Below, piece after piece: positions 45,308-53,845 of a DNA stretch of 64,000 nucleotides. The notes below the pieces were generated by a model. That model saw only the letters and a program-made list of their open reading frames with translations. It did not search any database and was not told the DNA's origin. Positions within the stretch are counted from its first letter, which is position 1, and each line of letters starts with the position of its first letter. Both the position numbers and the translations under genes were made by a program. The stretch lies in the NCBI RefSeq assembly GCF_016862455.1, contig NZ_BOMZ01000051.1, positions 1-64,000 of the forward strand, in the 5' to 3' direction. The stretch is from Actinoplanes utahensis. Lineage in GTDB: Bacteria > Actinomycetota > Actinomycetes > Mycobacteriales > Micromonosporaceae.

Positions 45308-46047
45308 ACGGTCGCCTGCCCGGCCATCCCGGCCCGCACCGCGGCCGCCAACCGCACCGCACCGGGTGTGTCCCCGTGCAGGCAGATGGAACGGACCGGG
45401 CAGGGCACGACGGTGCCGTCGACGGCGACCACCTCGCCGTCGACAGCCATTCGCACGGCCCGGGCGACCACCTCGTCCGGGTCGTGCACCAGCGCGTCCG
45501 GCCGGGAACGGGGGACCAGCCGGCCGTCGGGGAGGTAACCGCGGTCGGCGAAGCCCTCCGCGATCACCGTGAGCCCGGCGTCGAGGGCCCGGGCGGCCAG
45601 CACCGAGCCGGGCTGGCAGAGCACCGGCAGCGCGGAATCGTAGGCCAGCACGGCGGCGACCACCGCGGACGACTGAACCACGTCGACGGCGGCGGTGTTG
45701 TAGAGGGCGCCGTGCGGTTTCACGTAGCGCACCCGGTCCCCGGTGACCCGGCAGAACGCCTCGAGCGCCCCGATCTGGTACAGGATGTCGTCGCGCAACT
45801 CGTCGTGGTCGTAGTCGATGCGCCGCCGCCCGAACCCGGCCAGATCCCGGTAGCCGACCTGGGCGCCGATCACGACACCCTTCTCGACGGCGAGCCGGCA
45901 CACCCGGTACATCGTGGACGGATCGCCGGCGTGGAAGCCGCAGGCCACGTTCGCCGAGGTCACCACGTCGAGGAGGGCGTCGTCGTCGCCGAGACGCCAG
46001 GCGCCGAAGCCCTCGCCCAGGTCGGCGTTCAGATCAATCGAGCTCAC
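45295..46047 (-). CDS. pxpA: 5-oxoprolinase subunit PxpA (LamB/YcsF family)
   Basis: 250 residues from ATG 46047. LamB/YcsF signature SIDLNADLGEGFGAW at the N-terminus, then TSANVACGFHAGDPSTM, VIGAQVGYRDLAGFGRR, YVKPHGALYN and ICLHGDTPGAV, all typical. With PxpB and PxpC it hydrolyses 5-oxoproline (pyroglutamate) to glutamate at the cost of ATP, clearing a spontaneous damage product of glutamate and glutamine. Its start lies 14 bases inside pxpC, as expected for a compact pxpB-pxpC-pxpA operon. Confidence 0.95.
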   Translation of the reverse strand: MSSIDLNADLGEGFGAWRLGDDDALLDVVTSANVACGFHAGDPSTMYRVCRLAVEKGVVIGAQVGYRDLAGFGRRRIDYDHDELRDDILYQIGALEAFCRVTGDRVRYVKPHGALYNTAAVDVVQSSAVVAAVLAYDSALPVLCQPGSVLAARALDAGLTVIAEGFADRGYLPDGRLVPRSRPDALVHDPDEVVARAVRMAVDGEVVAVDGTVVPCPVRSICLHGDTPGAVRLAAAVRAGMAGQATVQAF

Positions 46048-46873
46048 GGAACCTCACGGTAGTCCCCGGCCGCGCCTGCGCGAGCGGTGTGACGTCGTCG
46101 ACCACCCCGACGACCGGATATCCACCGGTGGTCGGGTGGTCGGCGAGGAAGATGATCGGCTGCCCGTCCGCCGGGACCTGCACGGCCCCGAGAACCACTC
46201 CTTCGGAGGGCAGTTCGCCGGCCTTTGCGCGGGTCAGGGCGTTGCCGGCCAGACGGGCTCCGACCCGGTTGCTCAACGGGCTGATCCGGTACGAGGAACC
46301 GAACAACTCTTTCGTCGCATACCAGTCGTCGCGCGGCCCAAGCCGGACCCCGAGCACCAGTTCGCCGGTGATCGGCGCGGGCTCCCCGACCAGCGACGGC
46401 GCGAGCGCCGGAACCCCGATCGGCAGCGTGTCGCCGTCGGCCAGGCGGGCCGGCCCGAGCCCGGAGAGGGTGTCCGTCGACCGGCTCCCGAGCACCGGCT
46501 CGACCGCGATCCCCCCGGCCACCGCGATGTAGGACCGGACTCCACGGGTCGCCCGTTTGACGTCGAGGATCCCACCGGCGGGTACCTCGAACAGTTGACA
46601 TCCGCGAAGCCGTTCGACGGGGCGGCGGTCGGCGTCGACGTCCGCGACGGCCCCGGTGACCGCGACCAGGGTACGGTCGGCGAACCGGAGGGCGCAGCCG
46701 AGCACTGTCGTCTCCAGGACGGCCGCGTCGTCGGCGTTGCCGACGAAACGGTTGGCCAGGCGCAGCGCGGGCTGGTCGAGAGCGCCGGAGCGGGGCACGC
46801 CGAGGTGCGCGTATCCCGGCCGGCCCAGGTCCTGGACGGTGGTCAGCGGCCCGGCCCGCAGCACGGTGATCAT
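46034..46873 (-). CDS. pxpC: 5-oxoprolinase subunit PxpC (biotin-dependent carboxylase-like)
   Basis: 279 residues from ATG 46873. Motifs of the KipA/AHS2 family: LTTVQDLGRPGYAHLGVPRSGALD, NRFVGNADDAAVLETTVLG, RGVRSYIAVAGGIAVEPVLGSRSTD, and SNRVGARLAG plus PVVGVVDDVTPLAQARPG near the end. Second gene of the oxoprolinase operon; ATG overlaps the pxpB stop (ATGA). Confidence 0.94.
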   Translation of the reverse strand: MITVLRAGPLTTVQDLGRPGYAHLGVPRSGALDQPALRLANRFVGNADDAAVLETTVLGCALRFADRTLVAVTGAVADVDADRRPVERLRGCQLFEVPAGGILDVKRATRGVRSYIAVAGGIAVEPVLGSRSTDTLSGLGPARLADGDTLPIGVPALAPSLVGEPAPITGELVLGVRLGPRDDWYATKELFGSSYRISPLSNRVGARLAGNALTRAKAGELPSEGVVLGAVQVPADGQPIIFLADHPTTGGYPVVGVVDDVTPLAQARPGTTVRFRELD

Positions 46874-47475
46874 GCCGCCACCAACCGGACACGGGTGCCG
46901 GGGGTGAGCAGGGCCGGGTGCTCACGGCGTACGTCGAAGAGCTTTTGATCCGTCCGTCCGACCAGCCGCCACCCGCCCGGCGACGCCGTGGGGTAGATGC
47001 CCGCGTAACCACCGGCGAGCGCCACCGATCCGGCCGGCACGCGAGGCCGCGGAGCGGCGAGCCGGGGAACCGCCCACTCGTCCGGAAAGCCACGCATGTA
47101 GGCGAATCCGGGCGCGAAGCCGGAGAACGCGACGGTGAGCGGGGTCGCGGTCAGCCGGCGCACCGCCTCGTCCGGGGTGACCGCCCAGAGGTCGGCGACC
47201 GACTCCAGGTCCTCGCCGTCGAAGACGGTGGGAATGGCCACGTTCGAGCCACCGGAACGACGCTCCCCCGGTGCCGGCTCCCAGGCCGCCAGCAGCTCCG
47301 CGGTGCCCGGCGCGACGCCGTCGAGGAGGACGGTCAGCGCGCCGGGAACGATTTCGGCGGCGTGCAACTCGCCGGATTCGCGGCGTCGCCACAGCTCAGC
47401 GCGCCAGTCCTCGACGCGGTCCGGATCGGGGCACTCGATCAGTAGCCCTGCGGCACCCACCCGTCGTATCTTCAT
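46870..47475 (-). CDS. pxpB: 5-oxoprolinase subunit PxpB (KipI/AHS1 family)
   Basis: 201 residues from ATG 47475 (MKIRRVGAAGLLIECP); an upstream in-frame ATG (47499) adds eight residues. Motifs: VPGALTVLLDG, VVFSGFAPGFAYMRGF in near form (VAFSGFAPGFAYMRGFPDEW), PRLAAPRPRVPAGSVALAGGYAGIYPTASPGGW. First gene of the operon. In Bacillus the homologous KipI also inhibits the sporulation kinase KinA, but 5-oxoprolinase function is the better-supported role when all three subunits are together. Confidence 0.94.
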   Translation of the reverse strand: MKIRRVGAAGLLIECPDPDRVEDWRAELWRRRESGELHAAEIVPGALTVLLDGVAPGTAELLAAWEPAPGERRSGGSNVAIPTVFDGEDLESVADLWAVTPDEAVRRLTATPLTVAFSGFAPGFAYMRGFPDEWAVPRLAAPRPRVPAGSVALAGGYAGIYPTASPGGWRLVGRTDQKLFDVRREHPALLTPGTRVRLVAA

Positions 47476-47553
47476 GTGGAAATCATCCCGGGGCGTCAAC
47501 CGTATCCGGCGTCACTACCCTCCGGTAACCTACGGTGCCGTAACCTTGAGGAC

Positions 47554-48231
47554 GTGACGACCTCAGCCCCGTTCCGGATGAAGCCGACCGACCTCGGCAA
47601 GCCGCGACTCCGCGGCCGGTTGCATCAGTACGCGTTCTTCGTCGCCCTCGTCTGCGGCATCGTGCTCAGCTCGATCGCAGTGACCCGCCCCGGCATCTCG
47701 CCGTTCGTCAGCTGCCTGATCTACAGCATCACGGTGTGCGGGCTCTTCGGCATCAGCGCGCTCTACCACCGGCGGGTGTGGAGCGAACGCGGTTACCAGA
47801 TCATGCGCCGCGCCGACCACTCGATGATCTTCATCTTCATCGCCGGCAGCTACACGCCCTTCTGCACCATGCTGCTCGAGGGCACCCAGCAGATCGTCCT
47901 GCTCAGCCTGGTCTGGGGCGGCGCGATCGGCGGCGTCGCCCTGAAGATGATCTGGCCACACCTGCCACGCTGGGCGGGTGCGCCGCTCTACGTGGCACTC
48001 GGCTGGGTGGCCGTCGCGATCATCCCCCAGGTGCTGCACGTCGGCGGTGCGACCTGCCTGGTCCTGCTGATCGTGGGCGGCGCCATCTACACGATCGGGG
48101 CCGTCTTCTACGCCCTGCGCAAGCCCAACCCGTGGCCGGCCGTTTTCGGTCACCACGAGTTCTTTCACGCCTGCACGCTGGTCGCGGCGGTCTGCCACCA
48201 CATCGCCGTCTACTTCGCCCTGTACGCCTGA
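47554..48231 (+). CDS. Hemolysin III / PAQR-family membrane protein
   Basis: 225 residues from GTG 47554 after CTTGAGGA. Seven hydrophobic helices and the family's zinc-site signatures SALYHRRVW, RADHSMIFIFIAGSYTPF and GHHEFFHACTLVAAVCHH, supplying the Ser/Asp/three His of the ceramidase-like metal centre. Bacterial members influence membrane fluidity or lipid homeostasis; hemolysis is only historical. The end of the gene is part of a 20-bp duplication running into the terminator. Confidence 0.92.
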   Translation: MTTSAPFRMKPTDLGKPRLRGRLHQYAFFVALVCGIVLSSIAVTRPGISPFVSCLIYSITVCGLFGISALYHRRVWSERGYQIMRRADHSMIFIFIAGSYTPFCTMLLEGTQQIVLLSLVWGGAIGGVALKMIWPHLPRWAGAPLYVALGWVAVAIIPQVLHVGGATCLVLLIVGGAIYTIGAVFYALRKPNPWPAVFGHHEFFHACTLVAAVCHHIAVYFALYA

Positions 48232-48268
48232 GGGACGAAGCTCTGTATGCCTGAGGAACGAAAAGAAT

Positions 48269-48292
48269 GGCCCGGGGCGCGCGCCCCGGGCC
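48269..48292 (+). terminator. Terminator between HlyIII and DUF6458 genes
   Basis: 10-bp stem GGCCCGGGGC / GCCCCGGGCC, loop GCGC, then GTTTCTC. Convergent genes on both sides. Confidence 0.9.
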
Positions 48293-48297
48293 GTTTC

Positions 48298-48579
48298 TCA
48301 CTGGTAAGCCGGCGGGGGCGGCGGCGGGACGTCGTCGCGGCGGACCTCGCGGTACTCGGTGGCGTAGGTCGCCCCGGCGACCGGCGGCTGCTGCGTCCGC
48401 GTCACCACGGTCCGGCGGCTACGGCTCCAGAACGCCAGCGTGATGATCAGGCCGGCCAGCCCGGCGAGCATCAGGATCCAGCCGATCACGCTGATGTCGA
48501 GCCCACTGATGTCCGCCTCCACGGCGAACGCCAGGATCGCCCCCAAAGCGATCAGGAAAATGCTTGCACCGATGCCCAT
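48298..48579 (-). CDS. DUF6458-family small membrane protein
   Basis: 93 residues from ATG 48579 with GGAGGGTCCG upstream. Two membrane helices (MGIGASIFLIALGAILAFAV and VIGWILMLAGLAGLIITLAFW) linked by EADISGLDIS, then a basic patch RSRRTVV and a Pro-rich cytoplasmic tail ending PPPPPAYQ. This is a recognisable actinobacterial family of unknown function. It diverges from sixA. Confidence 0.88.
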   Translation of the reverse strand: MGIGASIFLIALGAILAFAVEADISGLDISVIGWILMLAGLAGLIITLAFWSRSRRTVVTRTQQPPVAGATYATEYREVRRDDVPPPPPPAYQ

Positions 48580-48692
48580 CGGACCCTCCTCGGGTGGTGT
48601 CCGCTCGGCCGGGCGAGCCGCTCGACCGTGATGAATGCGTCGATCGAGCAGATACCCGCACGCCTCAAGTTCCAATCAGGCAAGCTGTTGCG

Positions 48693-49211
48693 ATGACCAC
48701 GCGGACGCTCATCCTGCTGCGCCACGCCAAGGCGGAGACGCCCGGCGACCTCGACGATTACGACCGCGCCCTCACCGATCGCGGCCGTTCCGACGCCGAC
48801 GCGGCGGGCTCCTGGCTGGCGGACGCGCGGCTGCACCCCGACCTGGTGCTCTGCTCCCCCGCCAAGCGCACCCGGCAGACCTGGCAGAACGCGGCGATCG
48901 CGCTGACCCAGGCGCGGGCCGGCCAGCCGGCGCCCGAGGTGCACTACCCGGACTCGCTCTATCTGGGACGCGGCGGCGAGGTCTTCGACCTGCTGCGGGA
49001 GGTCCCGGGCACCGTGCGTACGGTCCTGGTCGTCGGCCACAATCCCACGATGTCCGAAGTGTCCGCTCTGCTGCTGCCGGACGATCAGTACACCGGCACC
49101 GTCGTGGAGATGAAGACCTCCGGAATCGCCGTGCACACCGGCGAGAAACCCTGGTCCGAGGCCGAGCCGGGGGCGATGCGCCTGACCCGCTCGCACACCG
49201 CCCGCGGCTGA
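48693..49211 (+). CDS. sixA: SixA-type phosphohistidine phosphatase (histidine phosphatase family)
   Basis: 172 residues from ATG 48693. RHG-type catalytic motif LILLRHAKAE at the N-terminus, the second active-site Arg in LCSPAKRTRQTW, and the second catalytic His in VLVVGHNPTMSEVS. SixA-like enzymes dephosphorylate histidine-phosphorylated proteins; in actinobacteria the true substrate is unknown. The gene is followed by a strong two-way terminator. Confidence 0.9.
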   Translation: MTTRTLILLRHAKAETPGDLDDYDRALTDRGRSDADAAGSWLADARLHPDLVLCSPAKRTRQTWQNAAIALTQARAGQPAPEVHYPDSLYLGRGGEVFDLLREVPGTVRTVLVVGHNPTMSEVSALLLPDDQYTGTVVEMKTSGIAVHTGEKPWSEAEPGAMRLTRSHTARG

Positions 49212-49274
49212 GCCCCTCCCGCTACTTCCGGAAGCCAGGTCCGGACCGTCGCCGTATGGTCCTTGGGCGGTGAC

Positions 49275-49324
49275 AAAAGACCGGAGCCCGGAGGACGTCG
49301 TTGTCCGCCGGGCTCCGGTCTTTT
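49275..49324. terminator. Bidirectional terminator (sixA / acyl-CoA dehydrogenase)
   Basis: A 17-bp perfect stem (49275-49291 with 49308-49324), with a further 4-bp helix inside the 16-base loop; A-run at its left end and T-run at its right end, so it works in both directions between convergent genes. Confidence 0.95.
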
Positions 49325-49350
49325 TCAGGAGAGTGGGAAAAGCTTGTGGA

Positions 49351-51207
49351 TCAGAACGCGTCCTCGTCCAGGTCCATCAGGTCGAGGGTGGTGTTCTCGA
49401 TGACGCGGCGGTCGGAGCCGATGCGCGGCAGGATCTCGCGGGTGAAGAAGCGGGCCGCGGCCACCTTGCCGGTGTAGAACTTCTTGTCCGCGTCGGAGAC
49501 CTCGGTGTTCAGCGCGTTCAGCGCCACCTCGGCCTGACGCAGCAGCAGCCACGCGAGGATCACGTCGCCGAGGGCGAGCAGGATCCGGCGGGAGCTGAGG
49601 CCGACCTTGTAGAGCTCGCGGGCCTCACCGTTCTGCACGGCGCCCAGCCAGCCCAGCGTGACCGTGAGGATCTGCTGCATCTCGCCGAGCGCCTTGCCGA
49701 GGGCGAGCCGCTCGTCCTTGAGCTGACCGTTGCCGGCCTCGCTCTCGATGAAGCCCTGGATCTCGGCGGCGATGGTGCCGAGCGTACGGCCGCCGTCCTT
49801 GACAATCTTGCGGAAGATCAGGTCGAGGCTCTGGATCGCGGTCGTGCCCTCGTACAGGGTGTCGATCTTCGCGTCCCGGACGTACTGCTCCAGCGGGTAG
49901 TCCTGGAGGAAGCCGGAACCGCCGAAGGTCTGCAGCGACTCGGCACCGAGCAGCTCGTACGCCCGCTCCGAGCCGACGCCCTTGACCAGCGGCAGCAGGA
50001 AGTCGTTGATCTGGCTCGCGAGCTTCGCGGTCTTCTCGTCGCCGGCGGCCTCCGCGATGGCTACCTTGTCCTGCCAGGTCGCGGTGTAGATGACCAGCGC
50101 GCGCAGAGCCTCGGCGTACGCCTTCTGGGTCATCAGCGAACGGCGTACGTCCGGGTGGTGGGTGATGGTCACGCGCGGGGCGGTCTTGTCACCGTTCTGC
50201 ACCAGGTCGGCGCCCTGCACGCGGTTCTTCGCGTACTCCAGCGCATTCAGGTAACCGGTCGAGAGGGTGGCGATCGCCTTGGTGCCGACCATCATCCGGG
50301 CGTTCTCGATGATCAGGAACATCTGCCGGATGCCCTGGTGCACCTCGCCGAGCAGCCAACCCTTGGCCGGGGTGCCGTGCTCACCGAAGGTCATCTCGCA
50401 CGTGTTGGAGACCTTGAGGCCCATCTTGTGCTCGACGTTGGTGGCGTAGACGCCGTTGCGCTCACCGAGCTCGCCGGTGGCCGGGTCGAAGTGGTACTTC
50501 GGCACGATGAAGAGCGAGAGGCCCTTGGTGCCGGGACCGCCGACGCCCTCGACGCCCACCGGGCGGGCCAGGACGTAGTGGATGATGTTGTCGCTCAGGT
50601 CGTGCTCACCCGACGTGATGAACCGCTTCACGCCCTCGATGTGCCACGAGCCGTCCGGCTGCGGGATGGCGCGGGCGCGGCCGGCGCCGACGTCCGATCC
50701 GGCGTCCGGCTCGGTGAGGACCATGGTGGAGCCCCACTGCTTCTCGACGAAGAGCTTGGCCCACTCCTTCTGCTCCTCGGTGCCCTCGTGCCAGATGACG
50801 TTGGCGAACGAGGGGCCCGACGAGTACATCCACACGGGGGCGTTGGCGCCCAGGATCTGCTCGGCGACGGCCCAGACGAGGCTCCGCGGCGCCTGCGTGC
50901 CACCGAGACCGGAGGGCAGGTCGAGCCGCCAGAACTCCGAGGCCATGAAGGTCGCGAAGGACTTCTTGAACGACTCCGGCAGCGGCGCGGTGTTCGTCGC
51001 CGGGTCGAAGATCGGCGGGTTGCGGTCCGCGTCGGTGTAGCTGGCGGCGAGATCCTCGCGGGCCAGCCGGTCGACCTCGTTGAGCACGTCACGAGCGCTC
51101 TCCAGGTCGAACTCGTCGAACGGCGCCTGGCCGAGCGACTTCTCCGCTCCGAAGACCTCGAACAGGTTGAACTGGAGGTCACGAAGGTTGCTCTTGTAGT
51201 GCGTCAT
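49351..51207 (-). CDS. Acyl-CoA dehydrogenase, FadE5-like
   Basis: 618 residues from ATG 51207, in the long class (600+) with a C-terminal extension rather than the ~390-residue short-chain type. Fits the FadE5 (Rv0244c) group: FANVIWHEGTEEQKEWA, STMVLTEPDAGSDVGAGRA (FAD-binding), ARMMVGTKAIATLSTGY, and the catalytic Glu in DTLYEGTTAIQSLDLI. It carries out the first step of beta-oxidation with FAD. A pair of GTTAC/GTAAC-type inverted repeats just upstream suggests control by a TetR-type fatty-acid regulator. Well-expressed codon use. Confidence 0.95.
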   Translation of the reverse strand: MTHYKSNLRDLQFNLFEVFGAEKSLGQAPFDEFDLESARDVLNEVDRLAREDLAASYTDADRNPPIFDPATNTAPLPESFKKSFATFMASEFWRLDLPSGLGGTQAPRSLVWAVAEQILGANAPVWMYSSGPSFANVIWHEGTEEQKEWAKLFVEKQWGSTMVLTEPDAGSDVGAGRARAIPQPDGSWHIEGVKRFITSGEHDLSDNIIHYVLARPVGVEGVGGPGTKGLSLFIVPKYHFDPATGELGERNGVYATNVEHKMGLKVSNTCEMTFGEHGTPAKGWLLGEVHQGIRQMFLIIENARMMVGTKAIATLSTGYLNALEYAKNRVQGADLVQNGDKTAPRVTITHHPDVRRSLMTQKAYAEALRALVIYTATWQDKVAIAEAAGDEKTAKLASQINDFLLPLVKGVGSERAYELLGAESLQTFGGSGFLQDYPLEQYVRDAKIDTLYEGTTAIQSLDLIFRKIVKDGGRTLGTIAAEIQGFIESEAGNGQLKDERLALGKALGEMQQILTVTLGWLGAVQNGEARELYKVGLSSRRILLALGDVILAWLLLRQAEVALNALNTEVSDADKKFYTGKVAAARFFTREILPRIGSDRRVIENTTLDLMDLDEDAF

Positions 51208-51235
51208 GGTGCTTGGCCCCGCTCTCCGGACGCGA

Positions 51236-51275
51236 GTTACCCGTCAGTAACCCCACTGTATTACTGATCGGTAGC
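51236..51275. promoter_or_regulatory. Tandem TTAC-N6-GTA inverted repeats upstream of acyl-CoA dehydrogenase
   Basis: GTTACCCGTCAGTAAC (51236-51251) is a perfect GTTAC-N6-GTAAC repeat; ATTACTGATCGGTAGC (51260-51275) is a second, imperfect copy 24 bases on, that is on nearly the same helix face. They start 29 bases upstream of the dehydrogenase ATG, an operator-like position. The regulator is unknown. Confidence 0.65.
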
Positions 51276-51486
51276 CACCGACAACCCGGGCAGGGTTTCC
51301 GGGGTCTTTCTTGCGGACCCACCGATTGGAGGGAGGCCTGTCCGTCGGTTCGAGGGCCAAACGTCTCCGATCAGGTGGCATCCGGTACAGCCGTTCGGCC
51401 ATTTGCGGACTTCGACACTCAGGTCACGTATCGCCGCGTCCGAAGGTTCGTTTCTCCGGATAGACGCTCACGAACAGGGGGATGCC

Positions 51487-51645
51487 ATGTTCGCCACGAT
51501 CAAGAGCCTTATCCCGGAGCCCCGCCAGGCGAACCAGCCGCGCCACTACGTCGGCCGGCACCGCCAGCCCGAGCCCGTGCCACCGACACCGGCACCCGTC
51601 TCACCGGCCGCGCCGAGCGAGCCCGAGGAGACAGCGGCGGTCTAG
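51487..51645 (+). CDS. Small Pro-rich hypothetical protein
   Basis: 52 residues from ATG 51487 (GGGGGAT upstream). MFATIKSLIPEPRQANQPRHYVGRHRQPEP then Pro/Ala/Glu-rich to the end. No family. Its TAG stop shares the palindrome CTAG with the stop of the convergent phosphatase gene (4-base overlap). Confidence 0.5.
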   Translation: MFATIKSLIPEPRQANQPRHYVGRHRQPEPVPPTPAPVSPAAPSEPEETAAV

Positions 51646-52781
51646 CTGCCCGCCGCTCCCACTTCCCAGCTCGGCACCGAGACGGCAGCGTTGCCCTCCG
51701 GTCCGGCGTACTCCAGCAAGACCAGCGCGATGTCGTCCTCGAGACGGCCGTGGACCCAGTCCACCAGCGCCGTCTCCAGAGACACCAGCCCGTCGCCGAC
51801 CGTGCCGTGGCCCAGCAGACGCCACGCGCGGTCGGCGGTCGGGAAGAACTCACCGTCCCGGCGCGCCTCGCCGAGGCCGTCGGTGAACAGCAGCAGCCGG
51901 TCGCCCGGCTCCAGCCGCTCCACCCGGGCCTTCACCTCGGGCATGAACCCGAGCGGCGGGGCCGGCGCGGGCGGCTCCAGCGGGATGACCCGGCCCCGGC
52001 GCAGCAGCAACGGGGCGGGATGTCCACAGTTGACGATGGTCAGCGTGCCGCCGCGCTCCTCGACCAGGGCCGCGGTCACGAAATCCTCGTCACCGACGCT
52101 GCGGGCCACGGCCTTGTCCAGGTCCTGGACGATCGACCGCAGGTCGGGCTTCTCATAGGCGACGTGCCGGTACGACCCCAGCACGATGCTCGCCAACCGG
52201 ACCGCGTCCAGGCCCTTCCCGCGGACGTCACCGATGATGATCCGGACCCCGTACGGCGTGTCGAGCGCCTCGTACAGGTCGCCGCCGATGTCCGCCGCCG
52301 CGGTCGCCGAGATGTACCGCCCGGCCACCGCCAGCGCGCCCACCTGCGGCCCCACCGGCCGGAGCACCGCCTGCTGGGCCACCGCCGCCAGCCGCAGCAG
52401 CCCGGCGATCCTCTCGTCCTGCCGCTCCCGGATCGTGGCGCCGGCCGCCGCGACCCCGGTGGCCAGGATGATCCCGACGAGGTTGACCAGCCCGGCGAGC
52501 CCTGGCTGACCGACGAGCCCGAGTGGGCCGGCGTGCCCACCGCCCATGCCGACGAAGACACCGCCGACCAGGGTCGCGACCGCGCCGGCGCCGAGCACCA
52601 TCTGCCACCGGGCGAAGACCGCGGCCAGGAACGGGACCGCCGCCAGCAGCCCGACGAAGCTGGCCTGCGGCCCCTCAGCGAGCTCCATGGCGGACACGAC
52701 GGCGAGCAGCAGAAGGGCCGCGCCGAGGCCGGCGCGGTTCCCTGGGCTCAGCGGGCGTCGTCCCGCCATGAAAGTAGGCAT
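51642..52781 (-). CDS. SpoIIE/RsbU-type PP2C phosphatase with membrane N-terminus
   Basis: 379 residues from ATG 52781; ATG 52799 adds six. Four or so hydrophobic segments fill residues 15-125, then a PPM phosphatase domain: ISATAAADIGGDLYEAL, IIIGDVRGKGLDAVRLA, LLLFTDGLGEARRDGEF and LEDDIALVLLEY, carrying the metal-binding Asp residues. Such phosphatases control partner-switching regulators (anti-sigma factor antagonists) in response to signals at the membrane. No STAS or anti-sigma gene lies nearby. Confidence 0.92.
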   Translation of the reverse strand: MPTFMAGRRPLSPGNRAGLGAALLLLAVVSAMELAEGPQASFVGLLAAVPFLAAVFARWQMVLGAGAVATLVGGVFVGMGGGHAGPLGLVGQPGLAGLVNLVGIILATGVAAAGATIRERQDERIAGLLRLAAVAQQAVLRPVGPQVGALAVAGRYISATAAADIGGDLYEALDTPYGVRIIIGDVRGKGLDAVRLASIVLGSYRHVAYEKPDLRSIVQDLDKAVARSVGDEDFVTAALVEERGGTLTIVNCGHPAPLLLRRGRVIPLEPPAPAPPLGFMPEVKARVERLEPGDRLLLFTDGLGEARRDGEFFPTADRAWRLLGHGTVGDGLVSLETALVDWVHGRLEDDIALVLLEYAGPEGNAAVSVPSWEVGAAGS

Positions 52782-52905
52782 GGTTCCGCGGATTAGCATG
52801 CCCGATCGGCCTCACGTCGGGTATCAACTTGACCCGTAGGCTGAGGTGGTTCTGACCCACCGGTGGTTCTCAGGTCATTCGGACGGTCCGACTAGGTTCT
52901 ACCTC

Positions 52906-53442
52906 GTGACCGACGACCTTCGCGACCTGCTGCGCGCCGCGTTCCGCTGGACCGAGCTCGGCCCCGGCCACGACTACCTGGTCAGTGACCGTTCCGGCTG
53001 GTGGCGGGACCCCCGGATCCTGGACGGGCTCGGCCCCGCGCTGGCCGGACTGTTCCACGCCGAACGGCCCACCGTCGTGGTCTCGCCCGAGGTCACCGGT
53101 TTCATGGTGGGCCCGTTGGTGGCACGGGCGCTCGGGGTGGGATTCGTGGAGGCGTACCGGGCCGGTGCCCGCCGCGCCATCGCCGAGCCGATGATCTGGG
53201 CCGACGTCCCCACCGACCACCGCGGCGACGTGCAGCGCCTCGGCATCCGGGAGAACCTGGTCGGCCCGGACGACCGGGTCCTCGTCGTCGACGACTGGGC
53301 CGCCACCGGCGCCCAGGCCCGCGGGCTGCGGAACCTGCTCGGCTCCCGGTACACCGGCGCGGCCGTGATCGTCGACGAGTGCCCGCCGGAGGTCTCCGCC
53401 GAGCTGTCGATCAGAGGACTGTTGCCCGGCGACGCGCTCTGA
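52906..53442 (+). CDS. Phosphoribosyltransferase-family protein
   Basis: 178 residues from GTG 52906 (an earlier frame opening at 52846 is Arg/Ser-rich and unlikely). The PRPP-binding loop is VLVVDDWAATGAQARGL near residue 125. VSPEVTGFMVGPLVARALGVGF is the usual preceding strand. Related to adenine/xanthine phosphoribosyltransferases and to the PRTase-like proteins of actinobacteria; the base used is not evident. The gene converges on the YciI gene with an 8-base gap. Confidence 0.85.
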   Translation: MTDDLRDLLRAAFRWTELGPGHDYLVSDRSGWWRDPRILDGLGPALAGLFHAERPTVVVSPEVTGFMVGPLVARALGVGFVEAYRAGARRAIAEPMIWADVPTDHRGDVQRLGIRENLVGPDDRVLVVDDWAATGAQARGLRNLLGSRYTGAAVIVDECPPEVSAELSIRGLLPGDAL

Positions 53443-53450
53443 TCGGGCGG

Positions 53451-53744
53451 TCAGGCCGGACGGACCCGCTGGTAACCGGCGAGGGCGCCGCGGGCCGGGT
53501 GCCAGCCGGTCGCGGTGTACGTGGCCAGACCACGCTGGACGTACGGGTCCTTGGCGATCAGCTCCTGCGCCTCCGCCTCGGTGTCGACGTCCAGCAGGAT
53601 GATGCCACCGGTCGGCGGGTCGATCCGGCCGGCGGTGACGGAGTAACCCCCGGCTTCCAGGTCGGCGAGGTAGGCGAGGTGGTCCGCACGCGCCGCGTCC
53701 ACCTCGGCGAGCGGCTTCTGGTAGGTCGAGATCATCAGATACAC
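53451..53744 (-). CDS. YciI-family protein
   Basis: 97 residues. YCII fold with the conserved Asp-His pair in DAARADHLAYLADLEAGG and Asp in LIAKDPYVQRGL, as in the family; ferredoxin-like alpha/beta. The biochemical role is mostly unknown (some are dehalogenase-like). ATG 53744. Confidence 0.85.
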   Translation of the reverse strand: MYLMISTYQKPLAEVDAARADHLAYLADLEAGGYSVTAGRIDPPTGGIILLDVDTEAEAQELIAKDPYVQRGLATYTATGWHPARGALAGYQRVRPA

Positions 53745-53845
53745 GCCGCCATCGTAGATCCAGCGCCGGGAGAATCGGACCGCCCGATATTTACCGACCG
53801 TCCGGGTAGTGACGGTTTGCCGATCGGGAAAGCTACCTTTCAGAG

